Source: Asinibacterium sp. OR53 | GTDB taxonomy: Bacteria; Bacteroidota; Bacteroidia; Chitinophagales; Chitinophagaceae | Reading direction: 5' to 3' | Assembly (NCBI RefSeq): GCF_000515315.1 | Contig: NZ_KI911562.1 | Span: forward strand, 496,001-560,000 | DNA: 64,000 bases | Part shown: positions 9,604-17,711 of the stretch, one piece after another | Numbering within the stretch: position 1 is the stretch's first letter | Layout of the letters: every line of letters starts with the position of its first letter | Made by a program: the position numbers and the translations under genes | The notes under the pieces: model-generated | The model's database searches: none | Told to the model about the DNA's origin: nothing | Seen by the model: only the letters and a program-made list of their open reading frames with translations

Positions 9604-9607
9604 TGTA

Positions 9608-10267
9608 ATGGAGCCTTCTCTTATTTACTGTTATGATGCTTATTGTGGGTGGTGTTATGGGTTCAGTCCGGTAATAAAAAAAATAGCTGCGCATTATCCT
9701 CAATTACCTGTTCAGGTATTATCCGGTGGTATGATCTTGCCGAAAGAACCTGTGCATATCGGCGCTACTGCAGGCTATATCCAACAGGCTTATAAGACCG
9801 TTGAAGAATATACAGGCATTCAATTTGGCAATGATTATCTCTGGCATATCAATCACCCGGAGTTGAGCGACTGGTACCCTAATTCTGAGAAACCCGCTAT
9901 TGCATTGTGTATTTTCAAAACCTTTTATCCCAACAAGCAACTGGAGTTCGCATCTGATCTGCAGTATGCATTGCACTACGAGGGGCGCGACCTGACCGAT
10001 GACGAAGCCTACCGTCATTTACTGGAAAAATATGGTATCGATGAAAAGGTTTTTTACAGCAAGCTTAAAAGCGAAGAATATAAAGTGCAGGCGCATTATG
10101 AATTTTCACTGGTCAAACAATTGCAGGTAACTGGCTTTCCTTGCCTGCTGTTGCAGGAAACCGACAGCCGCTTTCACCTGCTGTCCAGAGGCTATACCGA
10201 TTATGAAACGCTCCGGGCCAGGCTCGACGCGGCTTTAAAGCAGGTTGGCTCGGGCAACCACTCATAA
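9608..10267 (+). CDS. DsbA-family thioredoxin-fold protein (FrnE-like)
   Basis: 219 aa without signal peptide, so probably cytoplasmic. The N-terminal strand carries C13-G-W-C16 in the setting IYCYDAYCGWCYGFSP, the redox-active CxxC of DsbA/FrnE-type oxidoreductases. The helical insertion (residues about 55-160) contains the usual SGGM and HINHPELSDWYPNSEKPAIALCIFK pattern of this subfamily. The cis-Pro motif is TGFPCLLL near residue 175. Members are thiol-disulfide oxidoreductases or isomerases of uncertain substrate. No RBS-like leader is available if the predicted promoter is right (see the -7 box directly upstream). Confidence 0.88.
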   Translation: MEPSLIYCYDAYCGWCYGFSPVIKKIAAHYPQLPVQVLSGGMILPKEPVHIGATAGYIQQAYKTVEEYTGIQFGNDYLWHINHPELSDWYPNSEKPAIALCIFKTFYPNKQLEFASDLQYALHYEGRDLTDDEAYRHLLEKYGIDEKVFYSKLKSEEYKVQAHYEFSLVKQLQVTGFPCLLLQETDSRFHLLSRGYTDYETLRARLDAALKQVGSGNHS

Positions 10268-10339
10268 AATAATTCCCTGCTGACCGCTTGACATTGCCGG
10301 AAGGGGTTTGTATTTTTCATGTCCACTAAAACGGGCCTT

Positions 10340-10972
10340 ATGAAAAATATCCATTTGCTAGCTGCTTTGCTGCTGCTTGCATCAACCGCCTGCAACAATA
10401 CCAAAAAAGAAGAAAGCGGCATGGCCAAAGACGGCGCCCAGCAAGCTTCTGCCTCAACTCCTGATTCTGCCACTATGATGAAGAACTGGCAGGCTTATAT
10501 GACGCCTGGCGACATGCACAAGATGATGGCATCCTGGGATGGCAACTGGAGTTGCACTGTTAGTAGCTGGATGCAGCCGGGCGCACCGCCGATTACCAGT
10601 ACAGGCACTGCCGTTAACAAAATGGTCTTGGGCGGACGTTACCAAGCTTCTGCTTTTACCGGCACTTTCAATGGAATGCCTTTTGAAGGAATGGGTACAC
10701 TGGCTTATGATAATGTCAAAAAACTATTCATCTCCACCTGGGTAGACAATATGGGTACCGGTGTAATGAAAATGGAAGGCCCCTGGGACCCAGCCACGAA
10801 AACCATGGATCTCAAAGGCTCGATGATAGACCCAGGTACAGGTAAAGAAGTAACCGCACACGAAATGTTCACTGAAAAAGATGCCAATACACAGGTCATG
10901 GTCATGTTCGCACCCGGGCCCGGCGGAAAAGAATACAAATCGATGGAGATTTTATTTACCCGCGACAAATAA
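10340..10972 (+). CDS. DUF1579-domain lipoprotein
   Basis: 210 aa from the ATG at 10340. An ATG 21 nt further upstream would push a charged tail before the signal peptide, and a TATTTTTC -7-like box lies directly before it, so the inner start is preferred. The signal peptide ends in a lipobox (LLASTAC), predicting a lipoprotein. Residues about 60-210 match DUF1579: WDGNWSCTVSSW, GGRYQASAFTGTFNGMPFEGMGTLAYDN and GPWDPATKTM are typical. The family has a lipocalin-like beta-barrel look, but its function is unknown. It is single-gene and ends at a bidirectional terminator. Confidence 0.85.
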   Translation: MKNIHLLAALLLLASTACNNTKKEESGMAKDGAQQASASTPDSATMMKNWQAYMTPGDMHKMMASWDGNWSCTVSSWMQPGAPPITSTGTAVNKMVLGGRYQASAFTGTFNGMPFEGMGTLAYDNVKKLFISTWVDNMGTGVMKMEGPWDPATKTMDLKGSMIDPGTGKEVTAHEMFTEKDANTQVMVMFAPGPGGKEYKSMEILFTRDK

Positions 10973-10992
10973 AAGGGACCCATTGTTGCCAA

Positions 10993-11028
10993 TAAAAAAG
11001 CTGCCCGTTATAACGGACAGCTTTTTTA
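10993..11028. terminator. Bidirectional rho-independent terminator
   Basis: The stem AAAAAAGCTG-CCGTTA / TAACGG-CAGCTTTTTT has A- and T-tracts on both sides. It lies between the convergent DUF1579 and DinB-like genes and can serve both strands. Confidence 0.85.
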
Positions 11029-11055
11029 TTGGGTTGATGTTTACAAATTCCTGTT

Positions 11056-11610
11056 TCAGAATAACATTTCCTGCGGAGGTTTGATACCCTGTGTACGGAT
11101 ATAGATGGTACACTGGCCACGATGGTGTGTCTGGTGTTCGAATGTTTTCAATAAAAATGCATACCTGGAAGCAGAGAAACCGAATATGCTCACCGACTCC
11201 CACAATTTCGACAGGTCCATCTTTTTAATACTGTTGATGGCATAATCATAACTCTCATTCACATAATAATGAACAGAATCTGCGCTTTGGGCAGTCTTTG
11301 TTTTTTCCAGTGAAAAGAGGCGTGCCGGAGGATACAGCATGGCATTACCGGTAGCGTTTGCCATCAGTCCGATGTTGGCAGTAGCCAGGTGCAGCATTTG
11401 CTGCGCGAAGGTGCGGATACTGTCATTCGGCCTGGTATCATACTTATCGGCCGGCATAACAGCCAGGTACGCATTGGTATACACTTTAGCCCTTTCCCAA
11501 TCGCGTATCATCTGCGCCCGGACACTGTCTGCCGGAAGATCCTGTGCCCGCAGAGCAGTTGCCGTGACCAGCAGCAGTAGTAAAGAAAAACAAGTGAACA
11601 GTTTTTTCAT
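11056..11610 (-). CDS. DinB-like four-helix protein with signal peptide
   Basis: 184 aa. An export signal (FSLLLLLVTATALRAQ) precedes a DinB/YfiT-type four-helix bundle. The conserved metal-binding histidines are visible as QQMLHLATAN in the first half and FEHQTHHRGQ near the C-terminus, followed by the typical IYIRTQGIKPP. DinB-like proteins bind a divalent metal and some act as thiol-dependent transferases; the role of exported Bacteroidota members is unknown. It is monocistronic and convergent with the DUF1579 gene. Confidence 0.85.
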   Translation of the reverse strand: MKKLFTCFSLLLLLVTATALRAQDLPADSVRAQMIRDWERAKVYTNAYLAVMPADKYDTRPNDSIRTFAQQMLHLATANIGLMANATGNAMLYPPARLFSLEKTKTAQSADSVHYYVNESYDYAINSIKKMDLSKLWESVSIFGFSASRYAFLLKTFEHQTHHRGQCTIYIRTQGIKPPQEMLF

Positions 11611-11731
11611 GTGTGTTTTTTTTATTGTTTGTAATGTTCACATAAAATTTGTCTGGTACACATAAACATAAATATGTCATGTACTATAACTCATTTCATG
11701 TTGATGATTTTGGGAGGTCAAAATAATCAAT

Positions 11732-11752
11732 CGGTTTTCGAATTCAAAACCG
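11732..11752. promoter_or_regulatory. Inverted repeat upstream of the DUF5606 gene
   Basis: CGGTTTT - 7 nt - AAAACCG is a perfect 7-bp inverted repeat centred on GAATTC, about 60-80 nt before the DUF5606 start and just upstream of its predicted promoter. It may be an operator; no regulator is identified. Confidence 0.3.
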
Positions 11753-11762
11753 TTCAAATAAC

Positions 11763-11789
11763 TTGTTAGTTATTTTTCCCTTTACTTTG
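11763..11789 (+). promoter_or_regulatory. Probable promoter of the DUF5606 gene
   Basis: A TTG (11763-11765), 17 nt, then TACTTTG gives a near match to the Bacteroidota -33/-7 pair, with a ~20-nt leader to the ATG at 11812. The perfect inverted repeat AATAACT-TGTT-AGTTATT (11757-11774) covers the -33 box. Confidence 0.4.
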
Positions 11790-11811
11790 CAACTCTTAAC
11801 AGTAAGTTTAT

Positions 11812-12219
11812 ATGGAGTATAGCAAATTGATTTCGGTAACTGGTATCGCGGGTTTATTTGAGCTGGTGGGCAGCAAGACAGACGGCGCCATTGTACGTTC
11901 TCTGGATGATAAAAGCACCAAGTTCGTGAGCAGCCGGGTGCATAATTTCTCTCACCTCGAAAGCATCGAAGTATATACGGTTCGTGAAAATGTAAACCTG
12001 GTGGAAGTATTCCAGGCCATGGATAAAAGCAAAACTGCCCTGCCGTCTGATAAAGACGATAAGGCCGTAAAAGCTTATTTTCAGAAAGTATACCCCGATA
12101 TGGATTTCGACCGCGTATATGCCAGCGACATGAAGAAAATGGTCAAATGGTTCAATATACTGAAGGCCAACCAGGTAGAACTGAAGCTGAACGAAGAGCC
12201 ACCGGTCGAGGAAGCATGA
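11812..12219 (+). CDS. DUF5606-domain protein
   Basis: 135 aa, cytoplasmic and soluble. The N-terminal ~50 residues (ISVTGIAGLFELVGSKTDGAIVRSLDDKSTKFVSSR) form a small beta-barrel-like module that I recognise as DUF5606, a family confined to Bacteroidota. A helical part follows, with Y-x-x-K-V-Y-P-D-M-D-F-D-R-V-Y-x-S-D-M-K-K-M-x-K-W-F, and an acidic tail. Its function is unknown. It is monocistronic with its own promoter and a strong terminator. Conservation across the phylum suggests a core role, which is inference. Confidence 0.85.
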   Translation: MEYSKLISVTGIAGLFELVGSKTDGAIVRSLDDKSTKFVSSRVHNFSHLESIEVYTVRENVNLVEVFQAMDKSKTALPSDKDDKAVKAYFQKVYPDMDFDRVYASDMKKMVKWFNILKANQVELKLNEEPPVEEA

Positions 12220-12244
12220 GTAATCAAAGATCAAGAGATTAAAG

Positions 12245-12265
12245 CCGGCGCCGCCGGTTTTTTTT
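12245..12265 (+). terminator. Rho-independent terminator after the DUF5606 gene
   Basis: The GC stem CCGGCG/CGCCGG with a minimal loop is followed by eight T, 25 nt past the stop codon. Confidence 0.85.
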
Positions 12266-12356
12266 ATGCCCTTTGGTCTGGGTTTAAACGCAGTCTCACT
12301 CATAAAAACGCACAAAAACGCATCCGTTTCCTTATCTTGTGTATTCAAGCGCTATT

Positions 12357-15251
12357 ATGAAAAAACTGCTTCTTCCTATTCTTATCCTAATGCTGGGTAT
12401 GATGGCTCAGGCCCAATCATTCTATGAAAAAACACCCGAAGCTGAGCGTTGGGTAAGAAAAAAGTTTCGTAAGCTCTCAAAAGACCAGCGGATTGCCCAA
12501 CTGATGATCATCAGGGCACATAGCAACCTGGGACCCGATCATGTAGCGCAGGTGACCGAGCTGATTAAAAAATACAATGTAGGCGGACTCTGCTTTTTCC
12601 AGGGAGGGCCCGTCAGACAGGCGCTCCTCACCAATTATTACCAGTCCATCGCTAAAACACCGTTGATGATCGCGATCGATGGGGAATGGGGACTTGGTAT
12701 GCGACTCGACAGTGTAACCAGTTTCCCGCGCCAACTCATGATGGGTGCTGTACCCGATGCGCAACTCATTTACCGGTTTGGTAATGCGGTGGGTGAACAA
12801 TGTAAACGCATGGGCATACAAGTCAATTATGCACCTGTAGTAGATATCAATAACAATCCCCAGAACCCGGTGATCAACGACCGCAGTTTTGGTGAAGACA
12901 AATACAAAGTGGCGCTTTACGGCGTACAATACATGAAAGGCATGCAGGACAAGGGCGTGATGGCCTGCGCCAAACATTTCCCCGGCCATGGTGATGTAGC
13001 CGTTGACTCGCATAAAGACCTACCGGTGATCAACAAAACAAAGGCGCAGCTCGACGAACTGGAGCTTTATCCTTTTCGCGAACTCATTAAAGCAGGTGTG
13101 GGGAGTATGATGATCGCGCATCTTTCCATTCCTGCCATCGATACCACACCTAACCTGCCTACTTCGCTTTCCGTAAAAAATGTTAGCGGTTTGCTGCGCC
13201 AGGAACTGGGTTACCAGGGTATTTCTTTTACCGATGCGCTGGAAATGCAGGGCGTAGCCAAATTCTTTCCCAAAGGAGATGCTTCTGTTCTCTCTCTTAT
13301 TGCAGGTAATGACATGCTTTGCTTGCCCGGCGATATTCCCGGCAGCATAGCCAAAGTAAAAGAAGCCATCAAAGCAGGGAAGCTGAGTTGGGAAACCATC
13401 AATGCACGGGTGAAAAAAGTATTGCTGGCGAAATACCACCTGGGGTTGAACCATCTTTCTGCTATCGACACCACGCACCTGGTGGATGACCTCAATCAAC
13501 AAACCAATCAGCTCAGGCAAGAGATAGCAACCAATGCACTTACGCTGCTACGCAGGAATAACGCCGCACTCCTGCCCCTTCATGCAACAAAAGTTGCTTA
13601 TGTGGGCATTGGTATTGCAAAGCCAAATGTATTCGCGGCAAGGTTGCAACAGGATGATCATGTCGATCTGTTTTTCTTCGATGAAAAGAATAATAATGCT
13701 GCCGATATACTCCAGAAACTTTCGGGTTATGATGCCGTGGTGATGGGCTTGCACAATTATAGCCGCGTGCCGGCCAATGATTTCGGACTGAGCGCTGCTG
13801 CACGTGATTTCATTAGTCGCCTGCAACAATCCAATACCATCAGTTTTGTATTCGGCAATCCTTATGCACTCAAATACACCGCAAATGCACAGAACCTCGT
13901 AGCCTGCTATGAGAACGACGACATCACACAAAACGCAGCGGCCGATCTGTTGCAAGGGAAGATACAGGCAAAGGGTAAACTGCCCGTTACTGTAGACAAT
14001 CAGCTTAAGTTTGGAGACGGTATTGTATATCACAATTATTTTCCGCAGGTAAGTCCGGCTGCTGTTGGCATACGCCAGGATACGCTCGACCGGATAGACC
14101 GCATTGCTTCCGATGCCATTGAAAAAGGAGCGGCACCCGGTTGTGTGGTGCTGGTAGCCAAAGACGGAAAGCTGGTTTATTACAAAGCTTTCGGCTATAC
14201 CAGTTCCGATAAACAAACCCCCATGCATACAGAAGATGTATTCGACCTGGCATCGGTAACGAAAGTATCGGCCACCACCGTTTCCATTATGAAGTTGTAT
14301 GAAGAAGGAAGGATCAGCCTGGATAAAACATTGGGCGATTATCTTCCCTGGACAAGGGGAACCAATAAAGCGGGACTAAAACTAAGTGATGTGCTGTTGC
14401 ACCAGGCCGGGCTGGTACCTTTTATTCCATTTTACAGGGAAGTGATTGATACGGTGACCGGCAAACCATTGCCGCAATATTTCAGTACTATCAAAGATGC
14501 ACAACACCAATATCGTGTGGCAGAAAACCTTTTCCTGCGCAACGATTGGGAGGATACCCTGTATCACCGCATCCTGCAAAGCAAGCTCGGCGCACCGGGC
14601 ACTTACGTGTACAGCGACAACGACTTTATATTTCTGGGCAAGATCGTAGAAGCCGTTAGCGGTATGCCCCTGGATCAATATGCGCGTAGTCATTTTTATC
14701 TGCCGTTGCAGATGAACAGTACCACTTTCAAGCCAAGGGAAAGGATGCCCTTGCAGGTGATTGTGCCCACTGAAGAAGAACATCATTTCCGCATGCAACT
14801 GATCCACGGCGATGTACACGATGAAGGGGCCGCCATGTTCGGCGGGGTGGCCGGGCATGCCGGGTTGTTCAGCAATGCTTACGACCTGGCGCAGTTGTAC
14901 CAAATGTTGTTGAATGGCGGCGAACTCAATGGCACCCGCTTTTTTCAAAAAACAACGATTGACCGCTTTACTGCTTATAACAGTACGGTAAGCCGGAGGG
15001 GACTGGGCTTTGATAAGCCCGAAAAAGACAATGCTACCCGCAAAGAGCCCTATCCTTCGGCGAGTGTTTCACCGGCTACATTCGGACATACTGGCTTTAC
15101 CGGCACCTGCGTTTGGGTAGATCCCAGGTATAACCTGGTATATATTTTCCTGTCCAACAGGGTCAACCCCACGCGCAATAACAACAAATTGAGCCAGTTA
15201 AATGTGCGTTCAAACATCCAGGAAGCCATTTATCAAGCAATGATCCAATAA
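12357..15251 (+). CDS. Glycoside hydrolase family 3 / serine hydrolase (beta-lactamase-like) fusion
   Basis: 964 aa. The ATG at 12357 is chosen because the signal peptide (KKLLLPILILMLGMMAQAQ) starts there. Residues about 30-365 are a NagZ-type GH3 barrel: K206-H207 followed by PGHGD is the catalytic His/Asp loop, and the nucleophile Asp lies in SFTDALEMQG. A GH3 C-terminal-like alpha/beta domain spans about 390-560. Residues about 580-960 form a class C beta-lactamase-related domain with S633-V-T-K636, YSDND as the YxN-like motif and HTGFTG near the end. The exported fusion probably trims muropeptides, joining N-acetylglucosaminidase with an esterase or peptidase activity; the second substrate is inferred. 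It is followed at ~50 nt by the DUF4836 gene. Confidence 0.93.
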   Translation: MKKLLLPILILMLGMMAQAQSFYEKTPEAERWVRKKFRKLSKDQRIAQLMIIRAHSNLGPDHVAQVTELIKKYNVGGLCFFQGGPVRQALLTNYYQSIAKTPLMIAIDGEWGLGMRLDSVTSFPRQLMMGAVPDAQLIYRFGNAVGEQCKRMGIQVNYAPVVDINNNPQNPVINDRSFGEDKYKVALYGVQYMKGMQDKGVMACAKHFPGHGDVAVDSHKDLPVINKTKAQLDELELYPFRELIKAGVGSMMIAHLSIPAIDTTPNLPTSLSVKNVSGLLRQELGYQGISFTDALEMQGVAKFFPKGDASVLSLIAGNDMLCLPGDIPGSIAKVKEAIKAGKLSWETINARVKKVLLAKYHLGLNHLSAIDTTHLVDDLNQQTNQLRQEIATNALTLLRRNNAALLPLHATKVAYVGIGIAKPNVFAARLQQDDHVDLFFFDEKNNNAADILQKLSGYDAVVMGLHNYSRVPANDFGLSAAARDFISRLQQSNTISFVFGNPYALKYTANAQNLVACYENDDITQNAAADLLQGKIQAKGKLPVTVDNQLKFGDGIVYHNYFPQVSPAAVGIRQDTLDRIDRIASDAIEKGAAPGCVVLVAKDGKLVYYKAFGYTSSDKQTPMHTEDVFDLASVTKVSATTVSIMKLYEEGRISLDKTLGDYLPWTRGTNKAGLKLSDVLLHQAGLVPFIPFYREVIDTVTGKPLPQYFSTIKDAQHQYRVAENLFLRNDWEDTLYHRILQSKLGAPGTYVYSDNDFIFLGKIVEAVSGMPLDQYARSHFYLPLQMNSTTFKPRERMPLQVIVPTEEEHHFRMQLIHGDVHDEGAAMFGGVAGHAGLFSNAYDLAQLYQMLLNGGELNGTRFFQKTTIDRFTAYNSTVSRRGLGFDKPEKDNATRKEPYPSASVSPATFGHTGFTGTCVWVDPRYNLVYIFLSNRVNPTRNNNKLSQLNVRSNIQEAIYQAMIQ

Positions 15252-15302
15252 GCAATAACAAATAGTAACTTCGTATATATCAACCCTTAATCTCTATCCT
15301 AT

Positions 15303-17033
15303 ATGAAGTTACTTGTCCGCTACGCCGTAGCCGCCGTATTATTGGTGGCCGTTCTTTCGTCTTGTAAGAACCGTACACCCCAGCAAGCCAAACTAATTCC
15401 CAAAACTGCAGCTGTTGTTTTGGTACTGGATGCCAAAGCTATGCAGGATAAACTGCAGAAAGGAGGCTTGAGCGTCGATTCATTATTCGAGAATTTCTTT
15501 CGTCGCGATAAAGACGATTCGGCTCACAAAGCCAAGATCAATGATTTGCGCAACAATGCCGGCATCAACTGGAACAGCCAGTTGTATTTTTTTGTCAGCA
15601 ATAAACCAGGTAAGAGTGCCCAGGAATCCATCAATGTATTCAATGTAATGGGTAGTCTCAATGATCCTTCCAAATTCGAAGCATTCCTGAAAAAACAGGA
15701 TGACCTGAAAAACAAAGAGATCAAAAAAGAGAATGGTTATTCTTACCTGCTGGCAGATGATGGCGTTGTGCTATCGTGGAACGACCGGTACCTGATGGCC
15801 ACCATTTATAACCAGAATACCAGACCCGTTTACGATTCGGTTTCAGGTAGCTTTAAAAAACCAGAGACAGGTAATATCGCTGAGAATGCAAAAGCAGAAG
15901 TGAATAGTTATTATACATTGAAAGAAGAAGAGTCGTTGGCCAGCTTGCCTTTGTTTACCGATCTTTTCAAAGAAAAAGCAGACGGTTATGCTTTCACCAG
16001 TTCCAACAGCTACCTGGGCATGCTCAGCATGATGCCCTTTCAGTTACCCAAGCTGGAAGACTTTGTAAAAGACAACTATTCTGCCTCCACCCTCAATTTT
16101 GAAGACGGGAAAATACTGGCGAAAACAACCAGCTACCCCAATGAATTGCTCGCGGCTTTGTGTAAACAGTTTCCCAGTCCGGCTGTTAACCTTTCACTCA
16201 TCGATCATTTCCCTTCACAGCACATCAATGGTTTCCTCCTTTTTGCTTTCAACCCGGATATCATTGGAGGCTTGCTGAAGCAGATGGAAGTGGAAGGAAT
16301 GGCAAATAATCTTTTACAGAAATCGGGTATCACCACGGAAGATTTTTATAAAGCCATGAAAGGCGATGTGGCCATTGTGCTTTCAGACATTGGCCTGAAG
16401 CAACCCGAGCCGCAAAATAAAACCGACGAACTGAGTATGGTACGCAGCAAGCCGACTTACAAAATGATCGTCAATATTCCTGTAGGTAATCAGGCCAACT
16501 TTTTCAAACTCATGGACCAGGCTGCGCAATCGGGCGTGGTTACCAAACAGGGCAATATATACAAAGGGGGCGGCCTCCTGTCAGCCTTTGGTATATATAT
16601 TCAGGGCGATGCAAAGAACCTGATCCTTGCCAGCGATTCATTGACCTATGTACAATACATGGCAGGCACTAGTAAAGCAGTCATCGATCCGGAGATTACC
16701 AGCAGGTTTAAAGACAAAACAAGTTGTTTTTATTTTGATATAGCACGAACCATTGGCGACTTATCTACCAACGATTCCTCTTCTAATTACCGCCAGTCGA
16801 TGAACACAGCGAAAGCAACTTTCAAAGATGTTGTTGTAACTGCTGGTCCCTTCAATGGCAAATCGTCCAACGCTGTTTTTGAGGTTCGCTTGCAGAACGA
16901 AAAGCAGAACAGCCTGGTTACACTTACCAGCCTGCTCACCGATGTAGCAGTGGATATGCGTGCACAAGCTAAAAAGGAAAGGGCGCTGGAGATTTTTCCC
17001 GGAGGAGTACCTGCCATTATTCATACCAATTAA
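15303..17033 (+). CDS. DUF4836-family lipoprotein
   Basis: 576 aa. A signal peptide with lipobox VLSSC predicts lipidation. The protein begins its mature part with PQQAKLIPKTAAVVLVLDAKAM, the start typical of DUF4836, a Bacteroidota-restricted family of large periplasmic or outer-membrane lipoproteins without known activity. The rest repeats long alpha/beta segments in which a residue pair F-x-x-x-D and SSNSYLGMLS recur. A TAACTTCG box about 40 nt upstream (one mismatch to TAnnTTTG) may be its promoter. The ABC transporter pair starts 30 nt downstream on the same strand and may be cotranscribed. Confidence 0.85.
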   Translation: MKLLVRYAVAAVLLVAVLSSCKNRTPQQAKLIPKTAAVVLVLDAKAMQDKLQKGGLSVDSLFENFFRRDKDDSAHKAKINDLRNNAGINWNSQLYFFVSNKPGKSAQESINVFNVMGSLNDPSKFEAFLKKQDDLKNKEIKKENGYSYLLADDGVVLSWNDRYLMATIYNQNTRPVYDSVSGSFKKPETGNIAENAKAEVNSYYTLKEEESLASLPLFTDLFKEKADGYAFTSSNSYLGMLSMMPFQLPKLEDFVKDNYSASTLNFEDGKILAKTTSYPNELLAALCKQFPSPAVNLSLIDHFPSQHINGFLLFAFNPDIIGGLLKQMEVEGMANNLLQKSGITTEDFYKAMKGDVAIVLSDIGLKQPEPQNKTDELSMVRSKPTYKMIVNIPVGNQANFFKLMDQAAQSGVVTKQGNIYKGGGLLSAFGIYIQGDAKNLILASDSLTYVQYMAGTSKAVIDPEITSRFKDKTSCFYFDIARTIGDLSTNDSSSNYRQSMNTAKATFKDVVVTAGPFNGKSSNAVFEVRLQNEKQNSLVTLTSLLTDVAVDMRAQAKKERALEIFPGGVPAIIHTN

Positions 17034-17063
17034 TCCCCGCTTTGTAATATCCAAATCGTAGCT

Positions 17064-17711
17064 ATGGACATTGTGATGCAACAGGTGCTTCCGCTTCCGT
17101 TGAAAGATAAATTGCTCAAAAAGCCTTCCGATGTGTGGAATACCAGTCGTGTTTTTCGCCAGGGGAAATGGATCAAAATAAAAGCGCCAAGCGGTACGGG
17201 CAAAACCACATTGGTGCACATGCTGTACAGGCTTCGTCAGGATTATGAGGGGCGCATATCCTGGGGTGATCAACTGCTCACTTCTATTACGGCAGCCGAA
17301 CTCGCATCGTTGCGCCAACAGAAGATCAGCATTGTTTTCCAGGACCTGCGGCTGTTCCCCCATCTTACTGTACATGAAAACATAGAACTCAAACGGGTAT
17401 TGCAAACGCCCTATTATAGTAATGAAATGATTGATGAGATGGCAGAAGAATTGGGCATTACGCATATCCTGCATCAACGTGCCGGCCTGTGCAGTTATGG
17501 CGAGCAACAACGCGTAGCCATCATCCGGTCATTGATGCAGCCTTTTGAATGGCTGATCATGGATGAACCGTTCAGTCACCTCGATAGGGCCAACACCGCC
17601 AAAGCCGTTGCATTGATCGCGAGGGAATGCGGTAAAAGAAAAGCGGGACTGGTCATCACCGATCTCGATGAAGACCAGCATTTTGCTTATACAGATGAAC
17701 TCACTTTATAA
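17064..17711 (+). CDS. ABC transporter ATP-binding protein (LolD/FtsE-like)
   Basis: 215 aa, a single nucleotide-binding domain. Walker A is APSGTGKTT, the Q-loop is VFQDLRLFP, the signature is LCSYGEQQR (SYGEQ in place of the canonical SGGQ), and Walker B is WLIMDEPFSHLD, followed by an H/D-loop region without the usual switch histidine (ITDLDEDQ). The first strand is longer and less conserved than usual (QVLPLPLKDKLLKK). It directly abuts the FtsX-like permease (stop and ATG adjacent), so the two act as one MacB/LolD/FtsEX-type complex that transmits force rather than importing solutes. The cargo is unknown. Confidence 0.9.
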   Translation: MDIVMQQVLPLPLKDKLLKKPSDVWNTSRVFRQGKWIKIKAPSGTGKTTLVHMLYRLRQDYEGRISWGDQLLTSITAAELASLRQQKISIVFQDLRLFPHLTVHENIELKRVLQTPYYSNEMIDEMAEELGITHILHQRAGLCSYGEQQRVAIIRSLMQPFEWLIMDEPFSHLDRANTAKAVALIARECGKRKAGLVITDLDEDQHFAYTDELTL

